Assembly (NCBI RefSeq): GCF_001425405.1
Contig: NZ_LMQP01000001.1
Span: 103,801 to 167,800 of the forward strand
Length of the DNA: 64,000 bases
From: Sphingomonas sp. Leaf412
GTDB taxonomy: Bacteria > Pseudomonadota > Alphaproteobacteria > Sphingomonadales > Sphingomonadaceae
Direction of reading: 5' to 3'
Shown: positions 43,399 to 56,008 of the stretch, piece after piece
How positions within the stretch are numbered: the first letter of the stretch is position 1
Layout of the letters: the number at the start of each line of letters is the position of its first letter
The notes under the pieces: model-generated
What the model was told of the DNA's origin: nothing
The model's input: the letters and a program-made list of their open reading frames with translations, nothing else
The model's database searches: none
Made by a program: the position numbers and the translations under genes

Positions 43399-43928
43399 AC
43401 CGCACCACGCGCACCGCGATCCTCGCGGTCCTCGGCATCTGCTTCATGACCGGCCTCGCCTTCGCCAGCGTGCCGCTCTACCGCATGTTCTGCGAAGTGA
43501 CGGGCCTGAACGGCACGACGGGGCGCGGCAACACGGCGCCCGGCGGCGTCCACAAGTCGATCCGCATCGCCTTCGACAGCAACACCAGCGCGAAGCTGCC
43601 GTGGCGGTTCGAGCCCGAGCAGGAGAGCGAGACCGTCGACATTGGCGCGCGCGACATGGCGTTCTTCACCGCCACGAACCGCGGCGCGCAGGCGGTCACG
43701 GGCACCGCCACGTACAACGTCACCCCCGCGGTGGCGGGCAAATATTTCACGAAGATCCAGTGTTTCTGCTTCACGGAACAGACGCTGAAGCCCGGCGAGA
43801 CGCAACGGATGCCGGTGATCTATTTCGTCGATCCCAGGATCCTGACCGATCCCGACACGCGGGACATCGACACCATCACGCTCAGCTACACGTTTTACCC
43901 GGTGGATTCCGCGAAGACGGCAAGCTAA
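43395..43928 (+). CDS. ctaG: cytochrome c oxidase assembly protein (Cox11)
   Basis: A 177-residue copper chaperone for the CuB site of oxidase subunit I. One N-terminal helix anchors it. VPLYRMFCEVTG and YFTKIQCFCFTEQTLKPGE contain the conserved Cys residues (CFCF motif) that carry copper. The C-terminal immunoglobulin-like domain is complete (MPVIYFVDP...ITLSYTFY). ATG 43395 is set by the ATGA overlap with the preceding short gene. Confidence 0.95.
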   Translation: MNRTTRTAILAVLGICFMTGLAFASVPLYRMFCEVTGLNGTTGRGNTAPGGVHKSIRIAFDSNTSAKLPWRFEPEQESETVDIGARDMAFFTATNRGAQAVTGTATYNVTPAVAGKYFTKIQCFCFTEQTLKPGETQRMPVIYFVDPRILTDPDTRDIDTITLSYTFYPVDSAKTAS

Positions 43929-43960
43929 GCGAAGCGCAAGACACGAACGGGGAAGCCACG

Positions 43961-44872
43961 ATGGCCGGCGCCAAGAACCACGATTACCACATCCTGCCCC
44001 CCAGCCCCTGGCCGCTGATCGGATCGGTCGCCGCCTTCATCATGGCGGCGGGCGGCATCATGTACATGCATCAGGCGACCGGCGGCGGCTGGGTGTTCCT
44101 GATCGGCTTCGCCGCGGTGCTGATGACCTTCTACGGCTGGTGGCACCAGGTGATCCGGGAGGCGCATGCGGGCGACCACACCCCGGTCGTGCAGCTGCAT
44201 TTCCGCTACGGCATGATCCTGTTCATCGCGTCGGAGGTCATGTTCTTCGTCGGCTGGTTCTGGGCCTTCTTCGACTTCGCCCTGTTCCCGACCGCGATGC
44301 AGATCGTCGACGGTCAGGTCGAACGCGCGGCCGAGGGGGCTGCCGCGATCGCGGCGCAATGGCCGCCCAAGGGGCTGGAGGTCATCAACGCCTTCGAACT
44401 GCCGCTGCTCAACACGCTGATCCTGCTGTGTTCGGGCACCACCATCACCTGGGCGCACCACGCGTTGATCCACGATCAGCGCGGTGGCGAGAAGAAGGGG
44501 TTCTGGGGCCTGCTGGGCGTCGGCGACCGCGACGGCGTGCTGAAGGGCCTGTGGCTCACGGTCGCGCTGGGCACGCTGTTCACCTCGATCCAGGCGTATG
44601 AATACGCCCACGCGCCCTTCCCGTTCAAGGGCATCAACTATTCCGCCGCCTTCTTCATGGCGACGGGCTTCCACGGCTTCCACGTCCTGGTCGGCACGAT
44701 CTTCCTGATCGTGTGCCTGATCCGCGCGTACCGGGGCGACTTCACGCCGAAGCAGCATTTCGGGTTCGAGGCGGCGGCCTGGTACTGGCATTTCGTCGAC
44801 GTGGTGTGGCTGTTCCTGTTCGTCACCGTCTACGTCTGGGGCGGCTGGGGCGCGCCGGTCCACGGCGGCTAA
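43961..44872 (+). CDS. ctaE: cytochrome c oxidase subunit III
   Basis: A 303-residue membrane subunit with seven helices. HDYHILPPSPWPLIGSV, QLHFRYGMILFIASEVMFFVGWFWAFF, TTITWAHHALIH, FHGFHVLVGTIFLIV and EAAAWYWHFVDVVWLFLF are the standard conserved segments of aa3-type oxidase subunit III. A 30-residue insert after the third helix (about 110-140) is in the usual alphaproteobacterial place. It follows ctaG by 32 bases. Confidence 0.95.
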   Translation: MAGAKNHDYHILPPSPWPLIGSVAAFIMAAGGIMYMHQATGGGWVFLIGFAAVLMTFYGWWHQVIREAHAGDHTPVVQLHFRYGMILFIASEVMFFVGWFWAFFDFALFPTAMQIVDGQVERAAEGAAAIAAQWPPKGLEVINAFELPLLNTLILLCSGTTITWAHHALIHDQRGGEKKGFWGLLGVGDRDGVLKGLWLTVALGTLFTSIQAYEYAHAPFPFKGINYSAAFFMATGFHGFHVLVGTIFLIVCLIRAYRGDFTPKQHFGFEAAAWYWHFVDVVWLFLFVTVYVWGGWGAPVHGG

Positions 44873-44875
44873 TCG

Positions 44876-45253
44876 ATGGATGACGATCGGGCGCTGCCGG
44901 CGCCGCGCCCGATCGACACCGGCCTGAAGGGCGCGTGCCCGCGGTGCGGGGAGAAGACCGTGTTCGCTGGCTTCGCGCGCTTCGCCGACACCTGTCCCGC
45001 CTGCGGGCTCCGCTTCTCCGAATTCAACGTCGGCGACGGGCCCGCGGCGTTCCTGACCCTCATCATCGGCACGATCGTCGTCGCGCTGGCGATCACGGTC
45101 GAGCTGAGCTTCACCCCGCCGTGGTGGGTCCACGTCCTGTTGTGGGTGCCCCTGACCCTGGCGGGCGTGATGGCCAGCCTGCGCCTCGCGAAGGGCTGGC
45201 TGCTCGCGCTGGAATATCGCAACGCCGCGCGCGAGGGGCGGATCGAGCCGTGA
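44876..45253 (+). CDS. DUF983 family protein
   Basis: A 125-residue protein. A zinc-ribbon-like N-terminus (CPRCGEKTVFAGFARFADTCPACGLRF) is followed by two membrane helices (about 55-80 and 85-105). DUF983 genes commonly lie between subunit III and SURF1 in alphaproteobacteria, and a part in oxidase assembly is suspected. Its stop overlaps the SURF1 start (GTGA). Confidence 0.88.
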   Translation: MDDDRALPAPRPIDTGLKGACPRCGEKTVFAGFARFADTCPACGLRFSEFNVGDGPAAFLTLIIGTIVVALAITVELSFTPPWWVHVLLWVPLTLAGVMASLRLAKGWLLALEYRNAAREGRIEP

Positions 45254-45858
45254 GGCGCGTTCCCGTCGTCGCCACATTGGTCGTCGGCATCGCGATCGCG
45301 GCGATGATCGCGCTCGGCCTGTGGCAGCTGCTCGTGCGCCTGCCCGAAAAGGAAGCGTATCTGGCGCAGCTCGCCGCCAATCCCGCGCGCCCGCCGGTCG
45401 CCTTTCCACTCGCCCCCGACGAACGCCTGCTGTTCCGCCGCACATTCCTCGACTGCATGCCCCCCGTCCGGACCGCACGCGCGGGCGCGGGGGGCGCGGG
45501 GTTCCGCATCATCGCGACCTGCGCGAACGGGGCGAAGGTGCAGTTGGGCACGACGCGCGATCCGCTGGCGACCGTGGCCTGGGGCGGCGGAAGCGTCACC
45601 GGCTGGGTCAGCCATGCGCCCGATTCCACCCCGCTGATCGCCCGGCTGGTCGGTGCCGCGACGCCGCAGGCGATGCTGCTCGTCGCCGACGCGCCGCGCG
45701 CGGGGCTGAAGGCCAACACGCGCCCCGACGTCGGCCTCGTCCCCAACAACCACCTCGCCTATGGCGTGCAATGGTTCCTGTTCGCGGGCGTGGCGGGCAT
45801 CATCTACGCGGTCGCGCTGCGGCGGCGGACGGTTGCGGCGGCGCGCCCGCACGGGTAG
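45250..45858 (+). CDS. SURF1 family oxidase assembly protein
   Basis: A 202-residue protein with helices at both ends (about 5-25 and 170-190), typical of SURF1/Shy1, which helps place heme A in cytochrome oxidase. LGLWQLLVRLPEKEAYLAQL near the N-terminus and PNNHLAYGVQWFLFAGVAGIIYAVAL at the C-terminus match the family. The start is GTG 45250 in a GTGA overlap. It is shorter than many SURF1 proteins (about 230-300), and the middle beta domain is divergent. Confidence 0.88.
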   Translation: MRRVPVVATLVVGIAIAAMIALGLWQLLVRLPEKEAYLAQLAANPARPPVAFPLAPDERLLFRRTFLDCMPPVRTARAGAGGAGFRIIATCANGAKVQLGTTRDPLATVAWGGGSVTGWVSHAPDSTPLIARLVGAATPQAMLLVADAPRAGLKANTRPDVGLVPNNHLAYGVQWFLFAGVAGIIYAVALRRRTVAAARPHG

Positions 45859-45867
45859 CGAGCCGCG

Positions 45868-47265
45868 ATGCGCTACGTCAGCACCCGCGGGACCGCGCCC
45901 GCGCTCGACTTCCGGGAAGTCACGCTCGCCGGCCTCGCCTCCGACGGGGGACTGTACGTGCCCGAGACGTGGCCGACCCTCACGCCCGACCGGATCGCAG
46001 CGCTGGCGGGCCTGTCCTACGTCGACACCGCGGTCGCGGTCATGGCCCCGTTCGTCGCGGGCGTCATGGACGAGGGCGAGTTGCGCGACCTGTGCACCGC
46101 CGCCTACGGCCGCTTCAGCCACGCCGCGGTCACCCCGCTGGTACAGCTCGATCACGACCAGTGGCTGCTGGAACTGTTCCACGGCCCCACGCTGGCGTTC
46201 AAGGACGTGGCGCTCCAATTGCTGGGGCTGCTGTTCGAACGCTTCCTGACCGGCACGAACGATCACCTGACGATCGTCGGCGCGACCAGCGGCGACACCG
46301 GCTCCGCCGCGATCGACGCGGTCGCGGGCCGCAGCGGCATCGACATCTTCATGCTGCACCCCGAAGGCCGGGTCAGCGAGGTGCAGCGGCGGCAGATGAC
46401 CACCGTCGGCGCGCCCAACGTCCACAACATCGCGATCCGCGGCGATTTCGACACCGCGCAGGCGCTGGTGAAGGCCATGTTCAACGACCCCGCCTTCTCC
46501 TCCCGCTTTCGGCTGAGCGCGGTCAATTCCATCAACTGGGCGCGGTTGATGGCGCAGGTGGTCTATTATTTCTACGCCGCGGTCCGTCTCGGCGCACCGG
46601 ATCGCGCGGTCGCGTTCAGCGTGCCGACCGGCAATTTCGGCGACGTCTTCGCCGGCTATGTCGCCGCGCGGATGGGCCTGCCGGTCGCCAAGCTGGTCGT
46701 GGCGACCAACGTCAACGACATCCTGGCGCGCGCGCTGGCCGACGGCGACTATTCCAGCCGGCAGGTCGTCGCCACCCCGACCCCGTCGATGGATATCCAG
46801 GTGTCGAGCAATTTCGAACGCCTGCTGTTCGACCTCGGCGCGCGCGACGGCCATGCGCTGGCGGCGCAGATGCAGGGGTTCGAAGCGACCCGCGCGATGC
46901 GGCTGACCAATGCGCAGCGCGACGGCGCGAGCGGCCTGTTCGTGCCCGAGCGCGTGGACGTCGACGACATGGCGCTGGCGATGCGCTGGGCCAGCGACGA
47001 TGCAGGCCAGACGATCGACCCGCACACCGCGATCGCGCTGTCCGCCGCACGGCGGCAGGCGGTCGAGGGCGTTCCGATGGTGACGCTCGCCACCGCGCAT
47101 CCCGCGAAGTTCCGCGACGCGGTGGAGCGGGCGACCGGCCAGCGCCCCGGCCTGCCCGCCCGCGTCGGCGACCTGTTCGATCGCGAGGAACGCTGCGTCA
47201 CGCTCGACGCCACGTTCGACGCAGTCGGCGCCTATATCGCCGAGCGGGCGACGCCGAGGGCCTGA
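45868..47265 (+). CDS. thrC: threonine synthase
   Basis: A 465-residue PLP enzyme converting O-phosphohomoserine to threonine. The PLP lysine is in GPTLAFKDVALQLLG. TIVGATSGDTGSAAIDAVAG, FSVPTGNFGDVFAGYVAARMGLPVAKLVVATNVNDI and MDIQVSSNFERLLFDL are typical of the long (E. coli/yeast-like) class. It follows SURF1 by nine bases, and the arrangement of oxidase assembly genes followed by thrC is common in sphingomonads. Confidence 0.95.
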   Translation: MRYVSTRGTAPALDFREVTLAGLASDGGLYVPETWPTLTPDRIAALAGLSYVDTAVAVMAPFVAGVMDEGELRDLCTAAYGRFSHAAVTPLVQLDHDQWLLELFHGPTLAFKDVALQLLGLLFERFLTGTNDHLTIVGATSGDTGSAAIDAVAGRSGIDIFMLHPEGRVSEVQRRQMTTVGAPNVHNIAIRGDFDTAQALVKAMFNDPAFSSRFRLSAVNSINWARLMAQVVYYFYAAVRLGAPDRAVAFSVPTGNFGDVFAGYVAARMGLPVAKLVVATNVNDILARALADGDYSSRQVVATPTPSMDIQVSSNFERLLFDLGARDGHALAAQMQGFEATRAMRLTNAQRDGASGLFVPERVDVDDMALAMRWASDDAGQTIDPHTAIALSAARRQAVEGVPMVTLATAHPAKFRDAVERATGQRPGLPARVGDLFDREERCVTLDATFDAVGAYIAERATPRA

Positions 47266-48134
47266 TGCAGCTCGTCACCCTCGTCGGCGAACCGTGGCGC
47301 GACTATGCGCTGCTGGATTCCGGGCACGGCCGCAAACTGGAACGCTACGGCCGCTACCGCTTCGTCCGGCCGGAGGCGCAGGCCTTGTGGGCGCCCGCGC
47401 AGGACGATTGGTCCGCCGACGCCGAATTCGTGCCCGGCAGCGACGAGGACGGCGGCGGCCAGTGGCAATATGCCCGGTCGATCCCCCGCGACGGGTGGGA
47501 ACTGGCGTGGCACGACGTCCGCTTCACCGCGCAGACGACGCCGTTCCGGCACCTGGGCTTCTTCCCCGACATGGCGCCCGTATGGACGTGGATGCAGGCG
47601 CACGTCGCTGACATGGCGACGCCCGAATGCCTGAACCTGTTCGGCTATACCGGCGTCGGCACGCTGGCGATGGCCAGCACCGGCGCGAAGATGGTGCATG
47701 TGGATGCCAGCAAGAAGTCGGTCGAGGCGGCCCGCGCCAACGCGCGCTTGTCGGGATTGGCGGAGGCGCCGGTCCGCTGGATGATCGACGACGCCGCGAA
47801 ATTCACCGCGCGCGAGGTGCGGCGCGGGCGGCGTTACGACGGCATCCTGCTCGATCCGCCGAAGTACGGCCGCGGCCCGACGGGCGAGGTCTGGCGGCTG
47901 GAGGAGCATCTGCCCGCGCTGATCGCGGATTGCCGCCGGCTGCTGGACGCCGAATCGCGCTTCCTGTTCCTGACCGTCTACGCCGTGCGCATGTCCGCGC
48001 TGGCGATAGGGGAGATGCTGCGACAGGCGTTCGCGGACCTGCCCGGCACGGTGGAGGCGGGCGAACTTGCGGTGCGCGAGGAAGCGCGCGGCATCGCGCT
48101 GCCGACCGCGATCTTCGCGCGCTGGAGCCGGTAG
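47265..48134 (+). CDS. class I SAM-dependent methyltransferase (rRNA methyltransferase-like)
   Basis: A 289-residue methyltransferase coupled to thrC by TGATG. LNLFGYTGVGTLAMASTGAKMVHVDASKKSVEAARANARLSGL is the SAM-binding motif I-II region. The catalytic-type ILLDPPKYGRGPTGE resembles the RlmI/RlmK-like (YccW) family, which methylates cytosine or guanine in 23S rRNA. It lacks the N-terminal PUA domain of RlmI. The target base is not determined here. Confidence 0.85.
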   Translation: MQLVTLVGEPWRDYALLDSGHGRKLERYGRYRFVRPEAQALWAPAQDDWSADAEFVPGSDEDGGGQWQYARSIPRDGWELAWHDVRFTAQTTPFRHLGFFPDMAPVWTWMQAHVADMATPECLNLFGYTGVGTLAMASTGAKMVHVDASKKSVEAARANARLSGLAEAPVRWMIDDAAKFTAREVRRGRRYDGILLDPPKYGRGPTGEVWRLEEHLPALIADCRRLLDAESRFLFLTVYAVRMSALAIGEMLRQAFADLPGTVEAGELAVREEARGIALPTAIFARWSR

Positions 48135-48210
48135 CCGTCCGCTCCGCGCCCGCCGCGCGACCCGGATCCGCTTGTGCATCCGCGCCCCCGCCCGTGCGTT
48201 GACCCCACGC

Positions 48211-49761
48211 ATGACGATCCTCATCCCCGTTCTGGGCGACCAATTGTCGCACGGCCTCGCCTCGCTGCGCGACGTCGCGCCCGACGATGCGGTCGTGCTG
48301 ATGATGGAGGTGGCGGACGAGACGACCTACGTCCGCCATCACCAGCGCAAGATCGCGCTGGTCCTGTCCGCGATGCGCCATTTCGCGGACGAGCTGCGCG
48401 CGAAGGGCTGGACCGTCGACTACGTCCGCCTCGACGCGAAGGGCAACACCGGCAGCTTCGGCGGCGAGGTCGCGCGCGCGGCGAAACGCCACCGCGCCAC
48501 CGCGATCCGCGTCGTGGAGCCGGGCGAATGGCGCGTGAAGGAGGCGATGGAGGGCTGGCAGACCGAAACCGGCCTGCCGGTCGACATCCTGCCCGACGAT
48601 CGCTTCATCTGCTCCACGCTCGAATTCCAGACCTGGGCGCAGGCGCGCAACGAGCTGACGATGGAATTCTTCTACCGCGACATGCGGCGGAAGACCGGCC
48701 TGCTGATGACCGCGGACGGAAAGCCGGAGGGCGGACAGTGGAACCTGGACAAGGAAAACCGCGCGCCCCCGAAACGCGGGCTGAACTATCCCGAACCGAT
48801 GCGCTTCACGCCCGACGACGTGACGGACGAGGTGATGGCGCTGGTGGCCACCCGCTTCGACACGCATTTCGGCCGGCTGGAGGGATTCGCGCTGCCCGTC
48901 ACGGCGACGCAGGCGCGCCGCGCGCTGGCGCATTTCGTCCGCACCGCCTTGCCCGATTTCGGCACCTATCAGGACGCGATGGTGACCGGGCAGGACTGGC
49001 TCTACCACAGCTGGCTCAGCCCCGCGTTGAACCTCGGCCTGCTGACCGCGATCGAGGTCGCGCAGGCGGCGGCGGATGCGTACGAGGCGGGCGACGTGCC
49101 CCTGAACGCGGCGGAGGGCTTCATCCGCCAGGTCATCGGCTGGCGCGAATATGTCCGCGGTTACTATTGGCTGGAAATGCCCGAGGTCGCGGAGGCCAAC
49201 GCGCTGAAGGCGACGCGTGCGCTGCCCGAACTCTACTGGACCGGCGACACCGACATGCTGTGCCTGTCGGAGGCGGTCCGCAACACGCGCGACCACGGCT
49301 ATGCGCACCATATCCAGCGGCTGATGGTGCTGGGCAATTTCGCGATGCTGGCGGGCGTCGACCCAAGGCATGTCTCGGACTGGTTCCTGGTCGTCTACGT
49401 CGACGCCTATGAGTGGGTGGAGCTGCCCAACGTCATCGGGATGAGCCAGCACGCCGACGCCGGGCGACTGGCGACGAAGCCCTATGCCGGCGGCGGCGCG
49501 TACATCAACCGCATGTCGGACCATTGCGGGACGTGCCGCTACGACGTGAAGAAGAAGGTCGGCCCCGACGCCTGCCCCTTCAACGCCTTGTACTGGCATT
49601 TCCTGTCGCGCCACGAACGCCGGTTCCGCCGCAACCGGCGGATGGTGCAGATGTACGCCAACTGGGACCGGATGAAGCCCGACGTGCGCGACGCCTATCT
49701 GGCCAGCGCCGACGCCTTCCTCGCCACGCTGGAGGACGCGGCCCCCGGCTGGGCGCGCTGA
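48211..49761 (+). CDS. Fe-S bacterial cryptochrome/photolyase (PhrB type)
   Basis: A 516-residue FAD protein of the FeS-BCP/CryPro class, the prokaryotic (6-4) photolyases. The Rossmann-type N-terminal domain (ILIPVLGDQLSHGLASL) binds an antenna. The C-terminal FAD domain has LSPALNLGLLTAIEV...AAEGFIRQVIGWREYVRGYYW and GYAHHIQRLMVLGNFAML. Four Cys appear suited to the [4Fe-4S] cluster: DHCGTCRYDVKKKVGPDACPF and an earlier Cys (RFICST). No other DNA-repair gene is adjacent. It has its own unit, 76 bases after the methyltransferase gene. Confidence 0.93.
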   Translation: MTILIPVLGDQLSHGLASLRDVAPDDAVVLMMEVADETTYVRHHQRKIALVLSAMRHFADELRAKGWTVDYVRLDAKGNTGSFGGEVARAAKRHRATAIRVVEPGEWRVKEAMEGWQTETGLPVDILPDDRFICSTLEFQTWAQARNELTMEFFYRDMRRKTGLLMTADGKPEGGQWNLDKENRAPPKRGLNYPEPMRFTPDDVTDEVMALVATRFDTHFGRLEGFALPVTATQARRALAHFVRTALPDFGTYQDAMVTGQDWLYHSWLSPALNLGLLTAIEVAQAAADAYEAGDVPLNAAEGFIRQVIGWREYVRGYYWLEMPEVAEANALKATRALPELYWTGDTDMLCLSEAVRNTRDHGYAHHIQRLMVLGNFAMLAGVDPRHVSDWFLVVYVDAYEWVELPNVIGMSQHADAGRLATKPYAGGGAYINRMSDHCGTCRYDVKKKVGPDACPFNALYWHFLSRHERRFRRNRRMVQMYANWDRMKPDVRDAYLASADAFLATLEDAAPGWAR

Positions 49762-49853
49762 CGAACCGCCGCCGGCATTTCCTTCCCCGTCCGGACGCGT
49801 CGACCGGGTAAAGTGGGGCAGACAGCGCCGCCCCCGGCGCGATAAGGCACGGC

Positions 49854-53398
<3,545 letters not shown>

Positions 53399-53399
<1 letters not shown>

Positions 53400-54049
53400 T
53401 GCTGGTCCTGTCGGGCATCGCGATCATCGCTTTGGGATTCCTTCTGCGCTTCAACCCCCTGCTCGTGATCGTCGTCGCCGCCTTCGCCACCGGCCTCGCC
53501 GCGGGGCTGGACCCGCTTGCGATCCTCGCGCGCTTCGGGAAGGCGTTCAACGACACGCGCTACGTCACCGCCATCTACATGGTCCTGCCCGTCATCGGCC
53601 TGCTGGAACGGTTCGGGTTGCAGGATCGCGCGCGCGGGCTGGTCGCGGGGCTGCGCGGGCTGACCGTGGGGCGGCTGCTCGCGGGCTACCTGCTGTTCCG
53701 GCAGGTCAGCGCCGCGCTCGGCCTGACCGCCATCGCCGGACCGGCGCAGACCGTCCGCCCCCTCGTCGCCCCGATGGCGGAGGCGGCGGCGGCGGCGCAG
53801 GGGAACGACGACCCCGACCATGTTCGCGCATTGGCGGCGGCGACCGACAATATCGGCCTGTTCTTCGGCGAGGACATCTTCATCGCGATCGGATCGATCC
53901 TGCTGATGAAGGGAGTGCTGGAGGGGTACGGCATCGTCCTGGCGCCGTTCCAGCTGTCGGTCTGGGCGATCCCGACCGCGATCGCCGCCTTCGCGATCCA
54001 CGGTTTCCGGCTCTGGCTGCTCGATCGCAGGCTGGGCCGCAGCCGATGA
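53399..54049 (+). CDS. DUF969 family membrane protein
   Basis: A 216-residue polytopic inner-membrane protein with about five helices. MLVLSGIAIIALGFLLRFNPLLVIVVAAFATGLAAGLDPLAILARFGKAFNDTRYVT and DNIGLFFGEDIFIAIGSILLMKGVLEGYG match DUF969. DUF969 and DUF979 nearly always occur together, often with enzymes of pyroglutamyl-peptide or 5-oxoproline use. A two-part transporter of such a compound is the simplest proposal. Overlaps at both ends couple it to its neighbours. Confidence 0.88.
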
Positions 54050-54951
54050 TCGGCCTCGGCTTCGTCTATACCGTCGCCGGGCTGGTGTTCGCGGGGGTCG
54101 CCCTTCTCGGCGCGCACGACCGGCGCTGGGCCAATGCCGCGTTCCATGCGCTGATCGCCGCGTCCTTCCTGGCGGGCGACCGCATCGGCGATCTCGGCAA
54201 CGGCCTGCTGGTGCTGGCGCTGGTGGGCGTCGCCACGTCGGGCAGGATGCGCCGCGGCGAACCGGCGGCGGAGGGCACGACCGACCTGCGAAAGCCGCTG
54301 ATCGCGCTGGCGCTCGTCATCCCCGCCTGCGCCTTGCTGGGCACGCTGGCGGCAGAGCGGATGCCGACGCTGATCGATCCCAAACAGGCGACGTTGGTCG
54401 CGCTGACCGCGGGCGTGCTGGTGGCCATGCTGCTGTGCCACCTGATCCTGCGCCCCGCCCCGCTCGCGGGCCTGCGCGCCGGACGACGCCTGCTGGACGA
54501 GATCGGCTGGGCCGCGGTCCTGCCGCAACTCCTCGCCAGCCTCGGCGCGGTGTTCGCGCTGGCGGGGGTGGGGGAGGTCGTCGGCGGGTTGGTCGGACAG
54601 GCGATCCCGGCGGGCAGCATCGCGGGCGCGGTCGTCGCCTACGGCCTCGGCATGGCGCTGTTCACGATCGTGATGGGCAACGCCTTCGCCGCCTTCCCCG
54701 TCATGGCCGCGGCGGTGGGCGTGCCGCTGCTGATCCGGCAATATGGCGGCGACCCCGCCCCGGTTGCGGCGGTGGGGATGCTGGCGGGCTTCTGCGGCAC
54801 GTTGCTGACCCCGATGGCGGCGAATTTCAACATCGTGCCCGCCGCGCTGCTGGAATTGCGCGACCGCTACGGCGTGATCCGCGCGCAGGTGGCGACCGCA
54901 GTGCCGCTGCTCGGCTTCAACCTGTTGCTGTTATGGTGGGTGGTGAGATGA
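54046..54951 (+). CDS. DUF979 family membrane protein
   Basis: A 301-residue polytopic membrane protein with about nine helices, coupled to DUF969 and to DUF2891 by ATGA overlaps. VYTVAGLVFAGVALLGAHDRRWANAAFHALIAASFLAGDRIGD and GVGEVVGGLVGQAIPAGSIAGAVVAYGLGMALFTIVMGNAFAAFPVM match DUF979. Likely the partner half of the carrier formed with DUF969. No ATPase domain, so any transport is probably secondary. Confidence 0.88.
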   Translation: MIGLGFVYTVAGLVFAGVALLGAHDRRWANAAFHALIAASFLAGDRIGDLGNGLLVLALVGVATSGRMRRGEPAAEGTTDLRKPLIALALVIPACALLGTLAAERMPTLIDPKQATLVALTAGVLVAMLLCHLILRPAPLAGLRAGRRLLDEIGWAAVLPQLLASLGAVFALAGVGEVVGGLVGQAIPAGSIAGAVVAYGLGMALFTIVMGNAFAAFPVMAAAVGVPLLIRQYGGDPAPVAAVGMLAGFCGTLLTPMAANFNIVPAALLELRDRYGVIRAQVATAVPLLGFNLLLLWWVVR

Positions 54952-55946
54952 TCGATCCCGACACGGCCGCGCGCTTCGCCCGCATCACGCTGGCGCATGT
55001 CGGGCGCGAATATCCGCACAAGCTGGACCACGTCCTGTCGGGGCCGCAGGATGCCGCGACCCCGTCCGCGCTCCACCCGATCTTCCACGGCAGCTTCGAC
55101 TGGCACAGCTGCGTCCACGCGTGGTGGCAATTGCTGACGCTCCTGCGCCGCGCCCCCGACATGCCCGAGGCAGCGGCGGTCAACACCCGCGCCGACGCGA
55201 TGCTGACCCCCGCGCTGGTGGCGGGCGAACTGGCCTATCTCGACCGCCCCGACAGCGGGGGGTTCGAGCGGCCCTACGGCTGGGGCTGGCTCCTCGCGCT
55301 GCATGACGAGGCCGCACGCCACGATGCAGGCTGGGGGGATGCGCTGGAGCCGCTCGCCCGCGCCTTCGCCACGCGGTTCGCGGGCTACCTGCCGAAACTG
55401 ACCTACGCCGTCCGCGCCGGCACGCACGGCAACACCGCCTTCGCGCTGGTGCTGGCGCACGACTGGGCGACGACGCACGATCCCGCGCTCGCCGCGCTGA
55501 TCGGCGAACGCGCACGGGACTGGTTCGCGACCGACCGCGCGTGCCAGGCGTGGGAACCATCGGGCGATGACTTCCTGTCGCCCGCGCTGGTCGAGGCGCT
55601 GTTGATGAGCCGCATCCTGCCCGCCGACGCGTTCGCGACGTGGTTCGACGCCTTCCTTCCCGACCTGGCGGGCGGCGAACCCGCGACGCTGTTCACCCCC
55701 GCCACCGTGTCGGACCGCAGCGACGGAAAGATCGCGCACCTCGACGGCCTGAACCTCAGCCGCGCGTGGTGCTGGCGCGGCATCGCCAGCGCGCTCGGCC
55801 CCGGCCACCCGGTCGCGTCGCCCGCGCTGCACGCGGCGGAGGCGCATCTCGCCGCCAGCCTGCCGCACCTCGACGACGATTACGCGGGCGCGCACTGGCT
55901 CGCGACCTTCGCGCTGCTGGCGACCACCGCGTCATTGCGAGCGTAG
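54948..55946 (+). CDS. DUF2891 family protein
   Basis: A 332-residue cytoplasmic protein. HPIFHGSFDWHSCVHAWWQL, SGGFERPYGWGWLLALHDEA, YAVRAGTHGNTAFALVLAHDW and WEPSGDDFLSPALVEALLMSRIL are hallmarks of DUF2891, an all-helical (alpha/alpha)6-like fold rich in Trp and His. Its enzymatic role is unknown. The gene is the last of the 5-oxoprolinase operon. The stop codon and the last four residues (SLRA) come from the palindromic repeat at 55930-56005, so the repeat has replaced the original end of the protein. Confidence 0.85.
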   Translation: MIDPDTAARFARITLAHVGREYPHKLDHVLSGPQDAATPSALHPIFHGSFDWHSCVHAWWQLLTLLRRAPDMPEAAAVNTRADAMLTPALVAGELAYLDRPDSGGFERPYGWGWLLALHDEAARHDAGWGDALEPLARAFATRFAGYLPKLTYAVRAGTHGNTAFALVLAHDWATTHDPALAALIGERARDWFATDRACQAWEPSGDDFLSPALVEALLMSRILPADAFATWFDAFLPDLAGGEPATLFTPATVSDRSDGKIAHLDGLNLSRAWCWRGIASALGPGHPVASPALHAAEAHLAASLPHLDDDYAGAHWLATFALLATTASLRA

Positions 55947-56005
55947 CGAAGCAACCCAGGGTGCCGCGCGCCACACGGGATTGCCGCGCTACGCTCGCAA
56001 TGACG
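55930..56005. repeat. palindromic repeat (CGTCATTGCGAGC family), copy 2
   Basis: CGTCATTGCGAGCGTAGCGA… (55930-55958) and CTACGCTCGCAATGACG at the far end (to 56005) form an imperfect 29-bp stem. The left arm encodes the C-terminus and stop of DUF2891. The right arm ends three bases before the stop of the convergent DUF188 gene (56009). Related to 36101-36176. Confidence 0.65.
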
Positions 56006-56008
56006 GCG